Assembly: GCA_014055525.1 (NCBI GenBank)
Contig: WIAH01000011.1
Coordinates: forward strand, 78,929-142,928
Length of the DNA stretch: 64,000 nucleotides
Source of the DNA: Nitrospira sp. CR1.3
Lineage (GTDB): Bacteria; Nitrospirota; Nitrospiria; Nitrospirales; Nitrospiraceae
Reading direction: 5' to 3'
The notes under the pieces were generated by a model. That model searched no databases. It was not told where the DNA came from and was given only the letters and a program-made list of their open reading frames with translations. The position numbers and the translations under genes were made by a program. Below, one piece after another: positions 32,853 through 44,674 of the stretch; positions within the stretch are counted from its first letter, which is position 1, and the number at the start of each line of letters is the position of its first letter.

Positions 32853-33647
32853 GTGGATAACCGGTCCGGCGGAACCGAACAGACTGAACTGCCTTATCAG
32901 GTTCGCATCGAGAACTTCGAGGGACCGCTCGATCTTCTTCTGCACTTGATCAAGAAGAGCGAGATCAATATCTATGACATCCCCATCGCGCTGATCGCGC
33001 GTCAGTATCTTGACTACCTCGAGGCGATGAAAGAGCTGAACCTCGCCGTGGCCGGAGAGTTCCTGGTCATGGCGGCGACTCTGCTTCAGATCAAGTCCAA
33101 GATGCTGCTCCCGGTTGACGAAACCGTAGAGGACGAAGAAGACGGACCGGACCCCCGGGAAGAGCTCGTCCGTCGTCTGCTCGAATACAAGAAATTCAAG
33201 GAAGCCGCTCGACAGCTGGACTCCCAAGAGCGTATGTGGCGTGAGATCTACAGCCGGACACCAGCTCCAAGGGAAGAGCTTGAATCGGACGACCAGTCGC
33301 TCGACAACGTCGGTCTGTTCGATTTGGTCGATGCGTTGCAGGGGATTCTCAATCGGAATCCCGGCAAGACGCTGCTGGAAATCATCCCGGACAATCTGAC
33401 CGTTCGTGATCGCATGAACGCGATCCTGGAAGCGCTGGAGGGACAGGAGTCGGTGAGCTTTGCCTCCCTGTTCGAAGCGTCCTGCCACCGCATGGTGATC
33501 ATCGTGACGTTTCTGGCGTTGTTGGAACTGATCCGTCTCCGGACAGCCCGGGTGTTTCAGCCGGAGAATTTCGGGCCGATCCTGGTCTCGCGCGCCTTCT
33601 CATTGGTGCCGGATCCGGCGGAATTGGACGATTTGGAATGGAGGTGA
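32853..33647 (+). CDS. scpA: Segregation and condensation protein A
   Basis: ScpA is the kleisin that closes the SMC ring and works in chromosome compaction. The N-terminal signature YQVRIENFEGPLDLLLHLIK begins at about residue 14, and ARQYLDYLEAMKEL near 50 and AATLLQIKSKMLLP near 74 follow. The C-terminal winged helix ends in VFQPENFGPILV. I use GTG 32853, giving 264 residues; TTG 32817 is in frame and neither has a strong ribosome site. scpB follows three bases after the stop, as in most genomes. The smc gene is not in the window. Confidence 0.92.
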   Translation: MDNRSGGTEQTELPYQVRIENFEGPLDLLLHLIKKSEINIYDIPIALIARQYLDYLEAMKELNLAVAGEFLVMAATLLQIKSKMLLPVDETVEDEEDGPDPREELVRRLLEYKKFKEAARQLDSQERMWREIYSRTPAPREELESDDQSLDNVGLFDLVDALQGILNRNPGKTLLEIIPDNLTVRDRMNAILEALEGQESVSFASLFEASCHRMVIIVTFLALLELIRLRTARVFQPENFGPILVSRAFSLVPDPAELDDLEWR

Positions 33648-33649
33648 GC

Positions 33650-34483
33650 ATGGGCTCAACGGAACTGCAAGAGACGGAACTGACGGAGCAGGCTGGACCT
33701 GGGTCTGTCGAACAGGGAGGCGGGGATTCAGGCGATGCCATGAACCGGAACGCTGGGGATCCAGTCACAGTCGAAACCGGCGGTCAACTGGAGCTCACCG
33801 CCATCCTCGAAGCGCTGCTGTTTGTATCCAGCGAGCCTCTTCCGGTCGCGCGGCTGTCTACGGTTATTGGAAATGTGTCCAGGGCGGAGGTCCAGCAGGC
33901 GTTGGGGAACCTGCAGGCTCATTTGGATCACGAAGGCCGTGGCATTCAGCTCGTGCAAGTGGCGGGCGGCTATCGGCTCGTGACGAAGGCCGACTATGCC
34001 CCCTGGCTCAAGCGACTGGACAAGGCCAAGGCCGCGCAGAGACTCTCGCGCTCCGCTCTCGAATCACTGGCTATCATTGCGTATAAGCAGCCCCTGGTGC
34101 GCGCGGAGATCGAAGAGATTCGCGGCGTCGAAACCTCGGGCGTGATCCGGACCCTGCTGGAACGGAAGCTGGTTCGAATCGTCGGACGGAAGGAAGTGCC
34201 GGGGCGGCCGATCATGTACGGCACCACAAAATTCTTCCTCGAGCATTTCGGGTTACAGGACCTCAGTCAGCTGCCCCCCCTCCGCGAGTTCAAAGAACTT
34301 GGGGAAGCAGAACAGGCATTGTTGCCTATTGAAGAATCCACGATTGTCGGCGACCTGACTCCGGAAGGAATCGATCCCCAAGGAACGACGGACTCATCGA
34401 TCTTCATCGCCGAAGAAGGAGAAACGGTTCTTGTCGCTCACGCCGATGGCGCGCTCGCCGAAGAGCCAGTCGAACAAGCCTAG
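33650..34483 (+). CDS. scpB: Segregation and condensation protein B
   Basis: ScpB dimers bind ScpA and regulate the SMC complex. The core from about residue 45 has ELTAILEALLFVSSEPLPV, GRGIQLVQVAGGYRLVTKAD and SALESLAIIAYKQPLVRAEI, then EIRGVETSGVIRTLLERKL, all family blocks. The first 40 residues are acidic and variable. About 65 further residues after the core are also acidic and unstructured. GGAGGTGA lies five bases before ATG 33650; an in-frame ATG at 33638 overlaps scpA. Confidence 0.92.
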   Translation: MGSTELQETELTEQAGPGSVEQGGGDSGDAMNRNAGDPVTVETGGQLELTAILEALLFVSSEPLPVARLSTVIGNVSRAEVQQALGNLQAHLDHEGRGIQLVQVAGGYRLVTKADYAPWLKRLDKAKAAQRLSRSALESLAIIAYKQPLVRAEIEEIRGVETSGVIRTLLERKLVRIVGRKEVPGRPIMYGTTKFFLEHFGLQDLSQLPPLREFKELGEAEQALLPIEESTIVGDLTPEGIDPQGTTDSSIFIAEEGETVLVAHADGALAEEPVEQA

Positions 34484-34498
34484 GCATTCCACCGTACC

Positions 34499-34528
34499 TT
34501 GACTCTCTTTCCACCGCTTTGCTAGACT
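34499..34528 (+). promoter_or_regulatory. Sigma-70 promoter for the NHL/FN3 gene
   Basis: TTGACT (34499-34504, five of six) and TAGACT (34523-34528, four of six) with an 18-base spacer. Transcription would begin near 34535 and leave about 70 bases before the ATG. Confidence 0.45.
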
Positions 34529-34604
34529 CCTCAATCCAGTCTAAGTCATTGAAAGAAGCACAGTTCTTGGTTGCAACCCGGTTCAGAAACACGAGGCACC
34601 AGCT

Positions 34605-37574
34605 ATGATGAAAGCATGGTTGTTCGATGAGTGGTTTCGGTTCGATCGTTCGTACCTGACCGCTGAGGGCTCACAGGGCGAATGGGGCGCCGGCGATTCG
34701 ATCGCCGAGGAGGAGGAACTGCCTCCGGCTCCGGGCAACGTGGCGGCCAAATGCGGGAACGGGCGGATCACCGTCACCTGGGATCCTGTTCCGGAGGCCA
34801 TGTACTACAACCTCTATTTCCAGACGACCAAAGGTGTTCAGATCAAGTTCTCCGAATTGACCAGACCGATCGCCGGGGCCGATGACTTCAAAGCCGTCAT
34901 CGGCGTGAAGAAGGACAAGGCGACCTGTATCGAAGGCGCGCAATCCCCCTTCGTGCATGACGATCTGGCGAACGGGACTTGCTATCACTATGTCGTCACC
35001 GTGGTGACGCCGAAAGGGGAGAGTCTTGAATCACAGGAAGTCATGGCGATTCCCTCCCCGTATCTGCTGACGATGAGCATCGGGCAGGAAGGAGTGGAGG
35101 ACGGCGAGTTCAGCTCACCGACCGGCATCGCGCTCGACAAAGACGGCAGCATGTACGTTGCCGATACCGACAACCATTCGATTCAGAAATTCGACAAAAC
35201 GGGGAAATTCATCGCGCGTTGGGGCGGCGAACCCTCTTCGCAGGAGGGAAGCTTCTATTATCCCCGCGGGCTCGCGGTCGGCGTGAACGACACATTGTAC
35301 GTGGCCGACAGCGGAAACAATCGGGTGCAGAAGTTCGATCTCGAAGGCAACGTGATGCAGGCTTGGGGAAAGTTCGGATTCGCCTGGCGCGGGGCCGAGA
35401 TGGGGAAGTTCGATGTTCCCTGGGGGCTGGCGACGGACCAGGAAGGGAATCTGTACGTATCCGATACGAGCAACTCGCGGATTCAGAAATTCAAAGCCGA
35501 CGGCACGCCGCTTTTGAAATGGGGGCGGGACGGGAGTTTCGACGGGGCTTTTTTCTTCCCGCGAGGCGTGGCAGTGGACTTTGTCGGCAATATCTTCGTC
35601 GCCGATGAAAGCAATAATCGCATCCAAAAATTCGACCCGCGGGGAAGCTTCCTTTCCAAATGGGGGCGCGAAGGTTCGGGACCAGGCCAGTTCAAGTCCC
35701 CCTGGGGCATTGCCTGCGACGCCATCGGCAATGTGTATGTAGTGGACACCGGGAACCATCGGATTCAGAAATTCGACGGCAACGGCACGTTCCTCTGTTC
35801 ATGGGGCAATCGCGGCAAGACGGAAGGCCAGCTCAATTTCCCCTACGGCATCGCCGTCGACAAGGAAGGCTGCGTCTACGTCGTCGACAGCGGGAACAAC
35901 CGGGTGCTCAAGTACGTTCCGACCGAAGAGGAACTGAATCGGGGGAAAGACGAAGCGCCAAAATCGCAGGAACCGAACGCGACCCCGGCGCCGCACAGCG
36001 TCGCGGCCAAGGCCGGCGACACCGAGGTCTTTGTCAGCTGGATGGAGGTGCCGGGCGCGGTCTCTTACAACCTGTACTTCAACACCTCCCCCAAGCTCAC
36101 CTTGCAAACAGGCACGAAGATCGAAGGGGTGACCAACCCGTTCGCGCACTCCGGATTGACCAACGATACGCCCTACTTCTACGCCGTAACGGCGGTGTTT
36201 GAGAACGGCGCGGAGAGCGCATTGTCGAACGAGGTGACTGCGATGCCGGTGCTCATCGACGTCACGGCGCCGCAGAATCCCTACGCCGTCATGAACCACG
36301 GCGCCTTCATGACCAACTCGCCTGAAGTAGTCGTGACGATTTCGGCCAACGATATCGACACGGGAGTCGGGGCCTACTTCATCTCCGAAGCGCCGATGAC
36401 TCCCGCGGCCGGAACGCCCGGTTGGGTGGAGGTGACGCCGGCGCTCAAATTCGGCGCGACGATTCCCTTCATTCTCTCGCCCGGCGACGGGCAGAAGTCG
36501 ATCTATGTCTGGTTCAAGGATGTCGGCGGAAACGTGTCGACGCCGGCCGCCGCCACTATTCTGGTCAACACGTCGGGATATCTTTGCGTCGCCAGGTGGG
36601 GACGGCCCGGTCGAGGCGCGTCGTTGCTGCACGGTGGCGAGTTCGTGGCGCCGCTATACGGGCTCTGTGTGGACCAGCAAGGATCGCTGTTCGTCGTGGA
36701 CAACGGCAACAACCGCGTCCAGAAGTTCGACAATACCGGCAACTTCATCATCCTCTGGGGCAACTTCGGCTCGGCCAACGCCAATTTCCACAATCCCACC
36801 GGCATCGCCTGCGACGGCAAAGGCGATGTCTGGGTCGTCGATACCAACAACCATCGTGTGCAGAAGTTCGACGGCAAGCTCGGCGGCTATGTGCTGAAGT
36901 TCGGCTCGCGGGGGAACGGCGAGGGCCAGTTCAACTCGCCCTGGGGCATCGCAGTCGATCGGGTCAGAGGGTATGTCTACGTGGTCGACAGCGCCAACTT
37001 CCGGGTTCAGAAGTTCGACATGGCCGGCGAATTCATCATGTCGTGGGGAAGCTTCGGCAACGGCGACGGACAGTTCTACTTTCCGCGCGGCGTTGCCGTG
37101 GATCAGTCGGACGGCTCGGTCTATGTCGTCGACATGGGGAACCATCGCGTCCAGAAGTTCGATACCAGCACGAATGTCCTGCCGCAGCTGCTGACCAAGT
37201 GGGGCGGCAGCTCGGAGGCGGGCCATGCCAGCAGCCCGCTGGCGCAGGAGGCGGGACAGTTACGGTCGCCCTGGGGCGTTGCGGTCGACGCGGCCGGCGA
37301 CGTGTACGTGACGGATACCGGCAACCATCGGATCGAAAAATTCGACAAGGAAGGCAACTTCATCACCCAATGGGGCGGTTACGGCAACAACAACGGACAA
37401 TTCAATTTCCCATACGGCATTGCCGTGGACGCGAAGGGAAGCGTGTTCGTAGTTGACAGCGGGAATACCTGCGTGCAGCAGTTCATGCCGGCCGACGAAG
37501 GCAGCGAGCGGCTACAGGAAGAGGCCGAAGCTGCGGCTGAGATCGAGAAGGCGCAGGGAGCAACGAAGGCGTAA
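34605..37574 (+). CDS. Large NHL-repeat protein with fibronectin type III domains
   Basis: 989 residues. An FN3-like domain (about 45-150) contains ITVTWDPVPEAMYYNLYF. NHL repeats of about 48 residues then run from about 155 to 440, each with the pattern VADTDNHSIQKFDKTGKFIA. A second FN3-like domain (about 465-550) has VFVSWMEVPGAVSYNLYF, followed by an Ig-like stretch, and a second NHL block from about 665 to 965. Each block should form a six-bladed propeller or so. No signal peptide is visible, which is odd for proteins of this kind; export by another route or a cytoplasmic scaffold is possible. The C-terminus is a charged helix. ATG 34605 has GAGG eight bases ahead. Confidence 0.82.
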   Translation: MMKAWLFDEWFRFDRSYLTAEGSQGEWGAGDSIAEEEELPPAPGNVAAKCGNGRITVTWDPVPEAMYYNLYFQTTKGVQIKFSELTRPIAGADDFKAVIGVKKDKATCIEGAQSPFVHDDLANGTCYHYVVTVVTPKGESLESQEVMAIPSPYLLTMSIGQEGVEDGEFSSPTGIALDKDGSMYVADTDNHSIQKFDKTGKFIARWGGEPSSQEGSFYYPRGLAVGVNDTLYVADSGNNRVQKFDLEGNVMQAWGKFGFAWRGAEMGKFDVPWGLATDQEGNLYVSDTSNSRIQKFKADGTPLLKWGRDGSFDGAFFFPRGVAVDFVGNIFVADESNNRIQKFDPRGSFLSKWGREGSGPGQFKSPWGIACDAIGNVYVVDTGNHRIQKFDGNGTFLCSWGNRGKTEGQLNFPYGIAVDKEGCVYVVDSGNNRVLKYVPTEEELNRGKDEAPKSQEPNATPAPHSVAAKAGDTEVFVSWMEVPGAVSYNLYFNTSPKLTLQTGTKIEGVTNPFAHSGLTNDTPYFYAVTAVFENGAESALSNEVTAMPVLIDVTAPQNPYAVMNHGAFMTNSPEVVVTISANDIDTGVGAYFISEAPMTPAAGTPGWVEVTPALKFGATIPFILSPGDGQKSIYVWFKDVGGNVSTPAAATILVNTSGYLCVARWGRPGRGASLLHGGEFVAPLYGLCVDQQGSLFVVDNGNNRVQKFDNTGNFIILWGNFGSANANFHNPTGIACDGKGDVWVVDTNNHRVQKFDGKLGGYVLKFGSRGNGEGQFNSPWGIAVDRVRGYVYVVDSANFRVQKFDMAGEFIMSWGSFGNGDGQFYFPRGVAVDQSDGSVYVVDMGNHRVQKFDTSTNVLPQLLTKWGGSSEAGHASSPLAQEAGQLRSPWGVAVDAAGDVYVTDTGNHRIEKFDKEGNFITQWGGYGNNNGQFNFPYGIAVDAKGSVFVVDSGNTCVQQFMPADEGSERLQEEAEAAAEIEKAQGATKA

Positions 37575-39071
<1,497 letters not shown>

Positions 39072-39073
39072 AG

Positions 39074-39191
39074 CCAAGAGCGAATGGCGTATGGCATATA
39101 GCCAATAGCACGAACGCCGATCATTCACTCGCCTCTGTGCTTGCCGAACATCTTTCACCTGCTATTCGCCATCAGCGATAGGCTCTTCGCA
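39074..39191. repeat. Word-built inverted repeat between guaB and guaA (GCGAATGGC type)
   Basis: The left arm starts GCCAAGAGCGAATGGCG and TATGGCATATAGCC. The complement of the right arm (39159-39190) reads GCGAAGAGCCTATCGC and TGATGGCGAATAGC. The two agree at 22 of 32 positions without gaps. The words GAATAGC and GGCGTATGGC are repeated with variation. It fills the whole intergenic gap. Confidence 0.8.
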
Positions 39192-39195
39192 TCGT

Positions 39196-40752
39196 ATGGA
39201 ACTCTGGCACAATAGAATTCTCGTCCTCGACTTCGGATCACAGTACACCCAACTCATTGCGCGCCGCATTCGCGAGGCGCAGGTGTATTCGCAGATCCTT
39301 CCCTGTACGGTTCCGCTTGCGACGATTCTCGCCTATCGTCCGCAGGGCATTGTGCTTTCCGGCGGCCCGTCGAGCGTCTACGAAAAGAAAGCCCCGACCG
39401 TTCCGAAGGAGCTGTTCGACCAGGGGATTCCCATCCTCGGGATCTGCTACGGCATGCAACTGGTCACGCATCTGTCCGGGGGAGACGTGGCCCAGTCCAG
39501 GCACCGGGAGTACGGGAGGGCGGACCTGACGATCGACGACGCGAGCGATCTCTTCCGAGGCATCGGCGAGGGCGGATCGACGACCGTGTGGATGTCTCAC
39601 GGAGACCGTATCGAGCGTATGCCGCCTGGTTTCCGATCCATCGCGCATACGGGCAATTCACCGATTGCGGCAATGAAGCGGGACGATCACAAGCGCCGGA
39701 TCTATTGTCTCCAGTTTCATCCCGAAGTCGCGCACACTCCCGAAGGGACGAAACTGCTTCGGAATTTCGTCTACGACATCTGCGGCTGCAAGCCGACCTG
39801 GACGATGCAGTCCTACGTGGACAGTGCGGTGCAGCAGATCCGCCAGCAGGTCGGCAAGGAGCGCGTGATCTGCGCGCTAAGCGGCGGCGTCGACTCGTCG
39901 GTTGCGGCCGCCCTGACCCATCGGGCGATCGGCGATCAGTTGACCTGTATTTTCGTCGACAACGGAGTCCTTCGGGCCGGCGAGCGCGATCAGGTTCAGA
40001 AAACCTTCGCGTCGCAATTGCATCTGAATCTTCGGATACTCGATCGGACCGAGCAGTTTCTAGGCGGGTTGAAGAATGTGATCGATCCGGAACGGAAGCG
40101 GAAAATTATCGGCCGACTGTTCATCAAGAATTTCGAAGAGGAATCCAAGAAGTTGAAAGGGATCAAGTACCTGGTGCAGGGAACGCTGTACCCGGACGTC
40201 ATCGAGAGCATCAGCTTCAAGGGCCCGTCCGCCACGATCAAGACACACCACAACGTCGGCGGCCTGCCGGCCCGCATGAAGCTCAAGCTGATCGAACCGC
40301 TGCGCGAGCTGTTCAAGGACGAAGTACGGGTACTGGGAAAGGAACTCGGGTTGCCGGACGACATTATCTGGCGGCAGCCGTTTCCCGGTCCCGGCCTCGC
40401 CATTCGTGTCCTGGGCTCCGTCACGAAAGAACGCCTGATGATTCTCCGGGCGGCGGAAACAATCGTGGATCAGGAAATTAGAGGCGCGGGTCTGTATCGT
40501 GAGATCTGGCAAGCCTTTGCCGTCCTGTTGCCGATTCGTACGGTAGGCGTGATGGGCGATCAGCGGACGTACGAGAACGTGGTTGCTATTCGCGCCGTCA
40601 CCAGTCTCGACGGGATGACCGCCGACTGGGCCAAGATTCCGAACGACATCCTGGGTCGCATGTCGAACCGGATCATCAACGAAGTCAAAGGCGTCAACCG
40701 GGTGGTGTACGACATCAGCTCCAAGCCGCCGTCGACTATAGAATGGGAATAA
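39196..40752 (+). CDS. guaA: GMP synthase (glutamine-hydrolysing)
   Basis: GuaA aminates XMP to GMP. The glutaminase domain (1-200) has the nucleophile C84 in GICYGMQL and [13 protein letters not shown] near 175. The synthetase domain has the PP-loop [12 protein letters not shown] near 229 and the C-terminal dimerisation part ends [20 protein letters not shown]. The length of 518 residues is normal. The start ATG 39196 has no strong ribosome site because the upstream bases belong to the inverted repeat. guaB is directly upstream. Confidence 0.96.
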   Translation: MELWHNRILVLDFGSQYTQLIARRIREAQVYSQILPCTVPLATILAYRPQGIVLSGGPSSVYEKKAPTVPKELFDQGIPILGICYGMQLVTHLSGGDVAQSRHREYGRADLTIDDASDLFRGIGEGGSTTVWMSHGDRIERMPPGFRSIAHTGNSPIAAMKRDDHKRRIYCLQFHPEVAHTPEGTKLLRNFVYDICGCKPTWTMQSYVDSAVQQIRQQVGKERVICALSGGVDSSVAAALTHRAIGDQLTCIFVDNGVLRAGERDQVQKTFASQLHLNLRILDRTEQFLGGLKNVIDPERKRKIIGRLFIKNFEEESKKLKGIKYLVQGTLYPDVIESISFKGPSATIKTHHNVGGLPARMKLKLIEPLRELFKDEVRVLGKELGLPDDIIWRQPFPGPGLAIRVLGSVTKERLMILRAAETIVDQEIRGAGLYREIWQAFAVLLPIRTVGVMGDQRTYENVVAIRAVTSLDGMTADWAKIPNDILGRMSNRIINEVKGVNRVVYDISSKPPSTIEWE

Positions 40753-40754
40753 AG

Positions 40755-40870
40755 CCAGGCCAGTGGCGCGAGGCGAGCGGCTAGAGGATAAGAGGATGAA
40801 TTGGGATGGAAGAGAAGTCGAAGAGAGGAAGTCACAACCCCTTGCCCCTTGCCGCTAGCCCCTTGCCTGG
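40755..40870. repeat. Word-built inverted repeat between guaA and the rluB-like gene (GGCTAG type)
   Basis: The left arm (40755-40796) reads CCAGGCCAGTGGCGCGAGG and CGAGCGGCTAGAGGATAAG. The complement of the right arm (40837-40870) reads CCAGGCAAGGGGCTAGCGG and CAAGGGGCAAGGGG. CCTTGCCCC words repeat in the right arm. The reading frame of the next gene is open through it, giving a false N-terminal extension with NPLPLAASPLPGG. Confidence 0.75.
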
Positions 40871-40877
40871 AGGCGCA

Positions 40878-41717
40878 GTGCGCCTCCAAAAGCTCATCGC
40901 CGGAACCGGCCTCGCGTCCCGCCGCAAGTCGGAAGCGTTGATTTTGGCCGGTCGCGTCACGGTCAATGGAAAGGTCGTCACAGAACTCGGCACCAAAGTC
41001 GATCCGGGCCGCGACCACGTGAAAGTCGATGGCAAGCATTTGAGCGCGGCTCAGCCCTTTGTGTATCTGTTGCTGCATAAGCCGAAGCATGTCATGTCGA
41101 CGTTGGACGATCCAGGCGGACGTACCACCGTGAAGGACTACTTGCGGGGCGTTTCGGTTCGCGTGTTTCCGGTCGGGCGCTTGGACTTCGACAGCGAAGG
41201 ACTTATGCTGCTGACCAACAACGGCGATCTGGCCCAGGCCTTGCTGCATCCGCGCTACCATGTCCCCAAAACCTATCTGATAAAGGTGAAGGGTGTGCTG
41301 TCGGACGAAGAGATCAAGAAGCTGGAGCAAGGAGTCAGACTGGAAGACGGCATGACCAGCCCGGCTATGGTGAAGAAAATCCGCAAAGTCGAGGCGAACT
41401 CCTGGTTGGAGATTACGATCCGCGAAGGGCGTAAACACCAAGTGAAACGGATGCTGGAGGCGGTCGGCCATCCGGTCATCAAGCTCACGCGAGTGCGGAT
41501 GGGCCCGCTGTCGCTCGGTAGTTTGGAGCCCGGCGAGTTCCGTTTCCTGACCGACCGGGAAGCCAATGCCTTGCGCGAGCTTGTCGAGCAGCGGGTCGCC
41601 GCAATCGAGCAGGGAGCCGACCCGATGGTCCGTCAGAAGCGACCGGTCAGGCGCGAGGGCTGGGCAAGACCCGGGAAAGCAAAGAAATATCCGGCAAAGA
41701 AAGTTCAGGTTGCATGA
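40878..41717 (+). CDS. rluB: 23S rRNA pseudouridine synthase (RluB type)
   Basis: 279 residues. An S4 RNA-binding domain ([20 protein letters not shown] onward) precedes the RsuA/RluB/E/F catalytic domain with the active aspartate in [18 protein letters not shown] near residue 102. Others include [17 protein letters not shown] near 188. Closest in build is RluB, which modifies helix 89-93 of 23S rRNA; the exact target is inferred. GTG 40878 follows GGAGGCGCA and begins exactly where homologues do; an open frame back to 40806 is repeat sequence. The C-terminal 40 residues are basic. The stop overlaps the aspS start (ATGA). Confidence 0.9.
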   Translation: MRLQKLIAGTGLASRRKSEALILAGRVTVNGKVVTELGTKVDPGRDHVKVDGKHLSAAQPFVYLLLHKPKHVMSTLDDPGGRTTVKDYLRGVSVRVFPVGRLDFDSEGLMLLTNNGDLAQALLHPRYHVPKTYLIKVKGVLSDEEIKKLEQGVRLEDGMTSPAMVKKIRKVEANSWLEITIREGRKHQVKRMLEAVGHPVIKLTRVRMGPLSLGSLEPGEFRFLTDREANALRELVEQRVAAIEQGADPMVRQKRPVRREGWARPGKAKKYPAKKVQVA

Positions 41718-43477
41718 AACTCAGGACGCACCGTTGCGGGGAATTAAACAAGCAGCATGTGGGGCAGACGGTCGTCTTGAACGGGTGGGTCCAGCGGCGC
41801 CGTGACCACGGCATGGTGATGTTCATCGATTTGCGCGACAGGACCGGCATCACGCAAGTCGTGTTCAATGCGGAACGCAACGCGGCCGTCCATCAGGCGG
41901 CACACACATTGCGGAGCGAGTGCGTGGTCTCGGTGACCGGCCAGGTGATGGCCAGACCGGACGAATCGAAGAACCCGAACCTCCCGACCGGAGACGTGGA
42001 AATCTTCGTGGATGCCGTCGAGATCCTGAACGAAGCGAGGACGCCGCCGTTTCTCATCGAGGACGATGCCGAGGTGACGGAAGCGGTCCGCCTGAAATAC
42101 CGCTATCTCGACTTGCGCCGGCCGATGATGCAGCGGCTCTTGAGTCTGCGCCACGGGATCATGCAGACCGCGAGGGGATTTTTGAATGCCGAGCAGTTTC
42201 TCGAAGTCGAGACACCGATTCTGACCAAGAGCACGCCGGAAGGAGCGCGCGACTACCTGGTTCCCAGCCGGGTAAACCCCGGACAGTTTTTTGCCCTGCC
42301 TCAATCGCCGCAGCTCTTCAAGCAGGTGCTGATGGTCGGCGGGGTCGATCGTTATTATCAGATCGCCCGCTGTTTCCGGGATGAAGATCTCCGCAACGAC
42401 CGCCAGCCCGAGTTCACGCAGATCGACCTGGAGATGTCCTTTGTCGGTCGCGAGCAGGTCATGAGTTTGATGGAGCGGATGATCGTCGCGATTTTCCGGG
42501 AGGCGGGCGGAGTGCAGTTGCCGACCCCGTTTCCGCGGATGACCTATGCCGAAGCGATGGGGCGCTATGGATCGGACAAGCCGGACCTGCGCTTCGAGAT
42601 GCCGCTCTATGACGTCACTGCCTTTGCCGCCAAGAGCGAGTTCAAGGTCTTTAACGATGCGGCCGCTAAAGGCGGCATCGTTAAAGCCATGATCGTCAAG
42701 GGTGGCGGGACGCTCGCGCGCAGCAGGATCGATGCGCTGGGCGAAACAGCCAAGAGTTTCGGCGCCAAAGGATTGGCCTGGCTCAAGATTACGGCGGAAG
42801 GCCAATTAGAGTCCGTCATAGCCAAGTTCCTCGACGCCAAGGCTTTTGCTGCGGCTCTGCCTGAAGCGGCACCAGGCGATCTGGTCCTGTTTGGCGCGGA
42901 CAAGCCGGCCATTGTCCACGACGTGCTGGGTCGGATCCGCCTCATTCTGGGAGAGGAATTCAATCTGATTGACAAGAAAGCCTGGAAACCGGTTTGGGTA
43001 ACCGAGTTCCCTCTGCTTGACTATTCGCTGGAAGAGAAGCGCTATGTGTTTATGCACAATCCGTTCGCGGCGCCGATGGATGAGGACCTGGCAATGCTCG
43101 ACCGGGAGCCGCTCAAGGTAAGGGCCAAGGCCTACGACATGGTGCTCAACGGCAATGAGATCGGAGGAGGCAGTATCCGCAATCACCGGAGCGAGGTGCA
43201 GTTGCGCATTCTCGACCTCCTGGGGATTAGCAAGGATCAGGCACAAGCGAAGTTCGGGTTCCTGCTCGACGCGCTCGACTATGGGGCTCCGCCGCACGGA
43301 GGGATCGCCTTCGGTCTTGACCGGCTCATCATGCTGCTGGGCGGCGCCGACTCGATCCGCGACGTCATTGCGTTCCCGAAAACGCAGCGCGCCCAATGTC
43401 CTCTGACCGATGCTCCGTCCGCCGTCGGCGCCGAGCAGTTGAAGGAGCTGCGTATCAAGCTCGATCTCATCGAGTAG
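41714..43477 (+). CDS. aspS: Aspartyl-tRNA synthetase (bacterial type)
   Basis: 587 residues with an N-terminal OB anticodon domain ([20 protein letters not shown]), a class II core and the bacterial GAD insertion around 290-400. Motif 2 is [19 protein letters not shown] near 218, and motif 3 is [15 protein letters not shown] near 535. The flipping loop [12 protein letters not shown] is present. Whether it also charges tRNA-Asn cannot be judged here; a GatCAB would be needed. The start overlaps the rluB-like gene by four bases. Confidence 0.96.
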   Translation: MKLRTHRCGELNKQHVGQTVVLNGWVQRRRDHGMVMFIDLRDRTGITQVVFNAERNAAVHQAAHTLRSECVVSVTGQVMARPDESKNPNLPTGDVEIFVDAVEILNEARTPPFLIEDDAEVTEAVRLKYRYLDLRRPMMQRLLSLRHGIMQTARGFLNAEQFLEVETPILTKSTPEGARDYLVPSRVNPGQFFALPQSPQLFKQVLMVGGVDRYYQIARCFRDEDLRNDRQPEFTQIDLEMSFVGREQVMSLMERMIVAIFREAGGVQLPTPFPRMTYAEAMGRYGSDKPDLRFEMPLYDVTAFAAKSEFKVFNDAAAKGGIVKAMIVKGGGTLARSRIDALGETAKSFGAKGLAWLKITAEGQLESVIAKFLDAKAFAAALPEAAPGDLVLFGADKPAIVHDVLGRIRLILGEEFNLIDKKAWKPVWVTEFPLLDYSLEEKRYVFMHNPFAAPMDEDLAMLDREPLKVRAKAYDMVLNGNEIGGGSIRNHRSEVQLRILDLLGISKDQAQAKFGFLLDALDYGAPPHGGIAFGLDRLIMLLGGADSIRDVIAFPKTQRAQCPLTDAPSAVGAEQLKELRIKLDLIE

Positions 43478-43495
43478 GGAGGACTCCTCCGTCCC

Positions 43496-44659
43496 ATGGC
43501 AGCCAATACCTTCGGTCGAATCTTCACCGTCACGTCGTTCGGCGAGAGCCACGGGCCGGCGATCGGCTGCGTCGTCGACGGGTGTCCGCCCGGCCTGTCC
43601 CTTGCGACCGAAGATATTCAGAAGGACCTCGATCGACGTAAACCCGGCACGTCTCGTCATGTCACCCAGCGGCAGGAATCCGACCTGGTCGAAATTCTCT
43701 CAGGTGTATTCGAAGGAAAAACAACCGGGGCGCCGATCGCGTTGCTGATCCGAAACGAAGATGCCAGGAGCAAGGATTACGGCAATCTGGTCGACACCTT
43801 CCGTCCCGGACATGCCGACTATGCCTATTGGCAGAAGTACGGAATCCGCGACCATCGAGGCGGGGGTAGGGCCTCGGCGAGGGAAACAGCGGTTCGGGTA
43901 GCTGCGGCGGCGATTGCAAGAAAGTGGCTCAATGAAAAGCACGGCATCGTCATCCGCGGGTATCTCAATCAACTCGGCCCTCATCACGTGCCGTTCAAGA
44001 CCTGGGATGCAGTAGGCGGCAATCCCTTTTTCGTTGCAGATCCCGACGTGGTGGGCAAGCTCGAATTGTTCATGGATGAATTGCGCAAATCCGGCGATTC
44101 GGTTGGAGCCAGGATTACGATGGTGGCGGAACAGGTGCCGGTCGGTTGGGGAGCGCCGGTCTACGCGAAACTGGACGCCGACCTCGCTGCGGCCATGATG
44201 AGCATCAATGCCGTGAAGGCCGTGGAGATCGGGGCTGGCTTCGGCGCGGTGGCCCAGCGTGGCTCAGAGCACGGCGATGAGCTGACCCCTGAAGGATTCG
44301 CCACGAACCATGCCGGCGGCATTCTCGGCGGTATTTCAACTGGTCAGGACATCGTGGTGACCATCGGCATCAAACCGACGTCAAGCATCCGCGTTCCCCG
44401 CCGCTCGATTGATAAGCAGGGCAATGCCGTCATCGTCGAGACAAACGGGCGCCACGATCCCTGTGTCGGGATCCGCGCGACTCCGATCGCCGAAGCCATG
44501 ATGGCCCTGGTGTTGATGGACCATGCGCTGCTGCAACGGGCTCAGAATGCCGACGTGAAGACCTCCACTCCGAAGATCGCCGGATCCTTGAAACAGCTGC
44601 CCTCGCGGGGCAATCAGAAGCCCGTCGCGAAGATCAATCCGGAACCTCACGAAGCCTAA
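43496..44659 (+). CDS. aroC: Chorismate synthase
   Basis: The last step of the shikimate pathway, needing reduced FMN. Family signatures are [19 protein letters not shown] at the N-terminus, [29 protein letters not shown] near residue 105 (split by convention into two patterns) and [17 protein letters not shown] near 270. The 387 residues are usual. ATG 43496 has GGGAGGA about twelve bases ahead. It follows aspS by 18 bases and precedes the ABC ATPase by 15, so all may be one transcript. Confidence 0.95.
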   Translation: MAANTFGRIFTVTSFGESHGPAIGCVVDGCPPGLSLATEDIQKDLDRRKPGTSRHVTQRQESDLVEILSGVFEGKTTGAPIALLIRNEDARSKDYGNLVDTFRPGHADYAYWQKYGIRDHRGGGRASARETAVRVAAAAIARKWLNEKHGIVIRGYLNQLGPHHVPFKTWDAVGGNPFFVADPDVVGKLELFMDELRKSGDSVGARITMVAEQVPVGWGAPVYAKLDADLAAAMMSINAVKAVEIGAGFGAVAQRGSEHGDELTPEGFATNHAGGILGGISTGQDIVVTIGIKPTSSIRVPRRSIDKQGNAVIVETNGRHDPCVGIRATPIAEAMMALVLMDHALLQRAQNADVKTSTPKIAGSLKQLPSRGNQKPVAKINPEPHEA

Positions 44660-44674
44660 CGTTTCCTATCGGAC

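Noticed and set aside
34605..37574. Regular DNA-level repetition that might be taken for a CRISPR or satellite
   Set aside because: It is the codon-level reflection of NHL protein repeats (about 145 bases apart) and diverges at third positions.
41744..42805. A 353-codon minus-strand frame opposite aspS
   Set aside because: Same reason: a shadow of a conserved synthetase gene, without start site or family.
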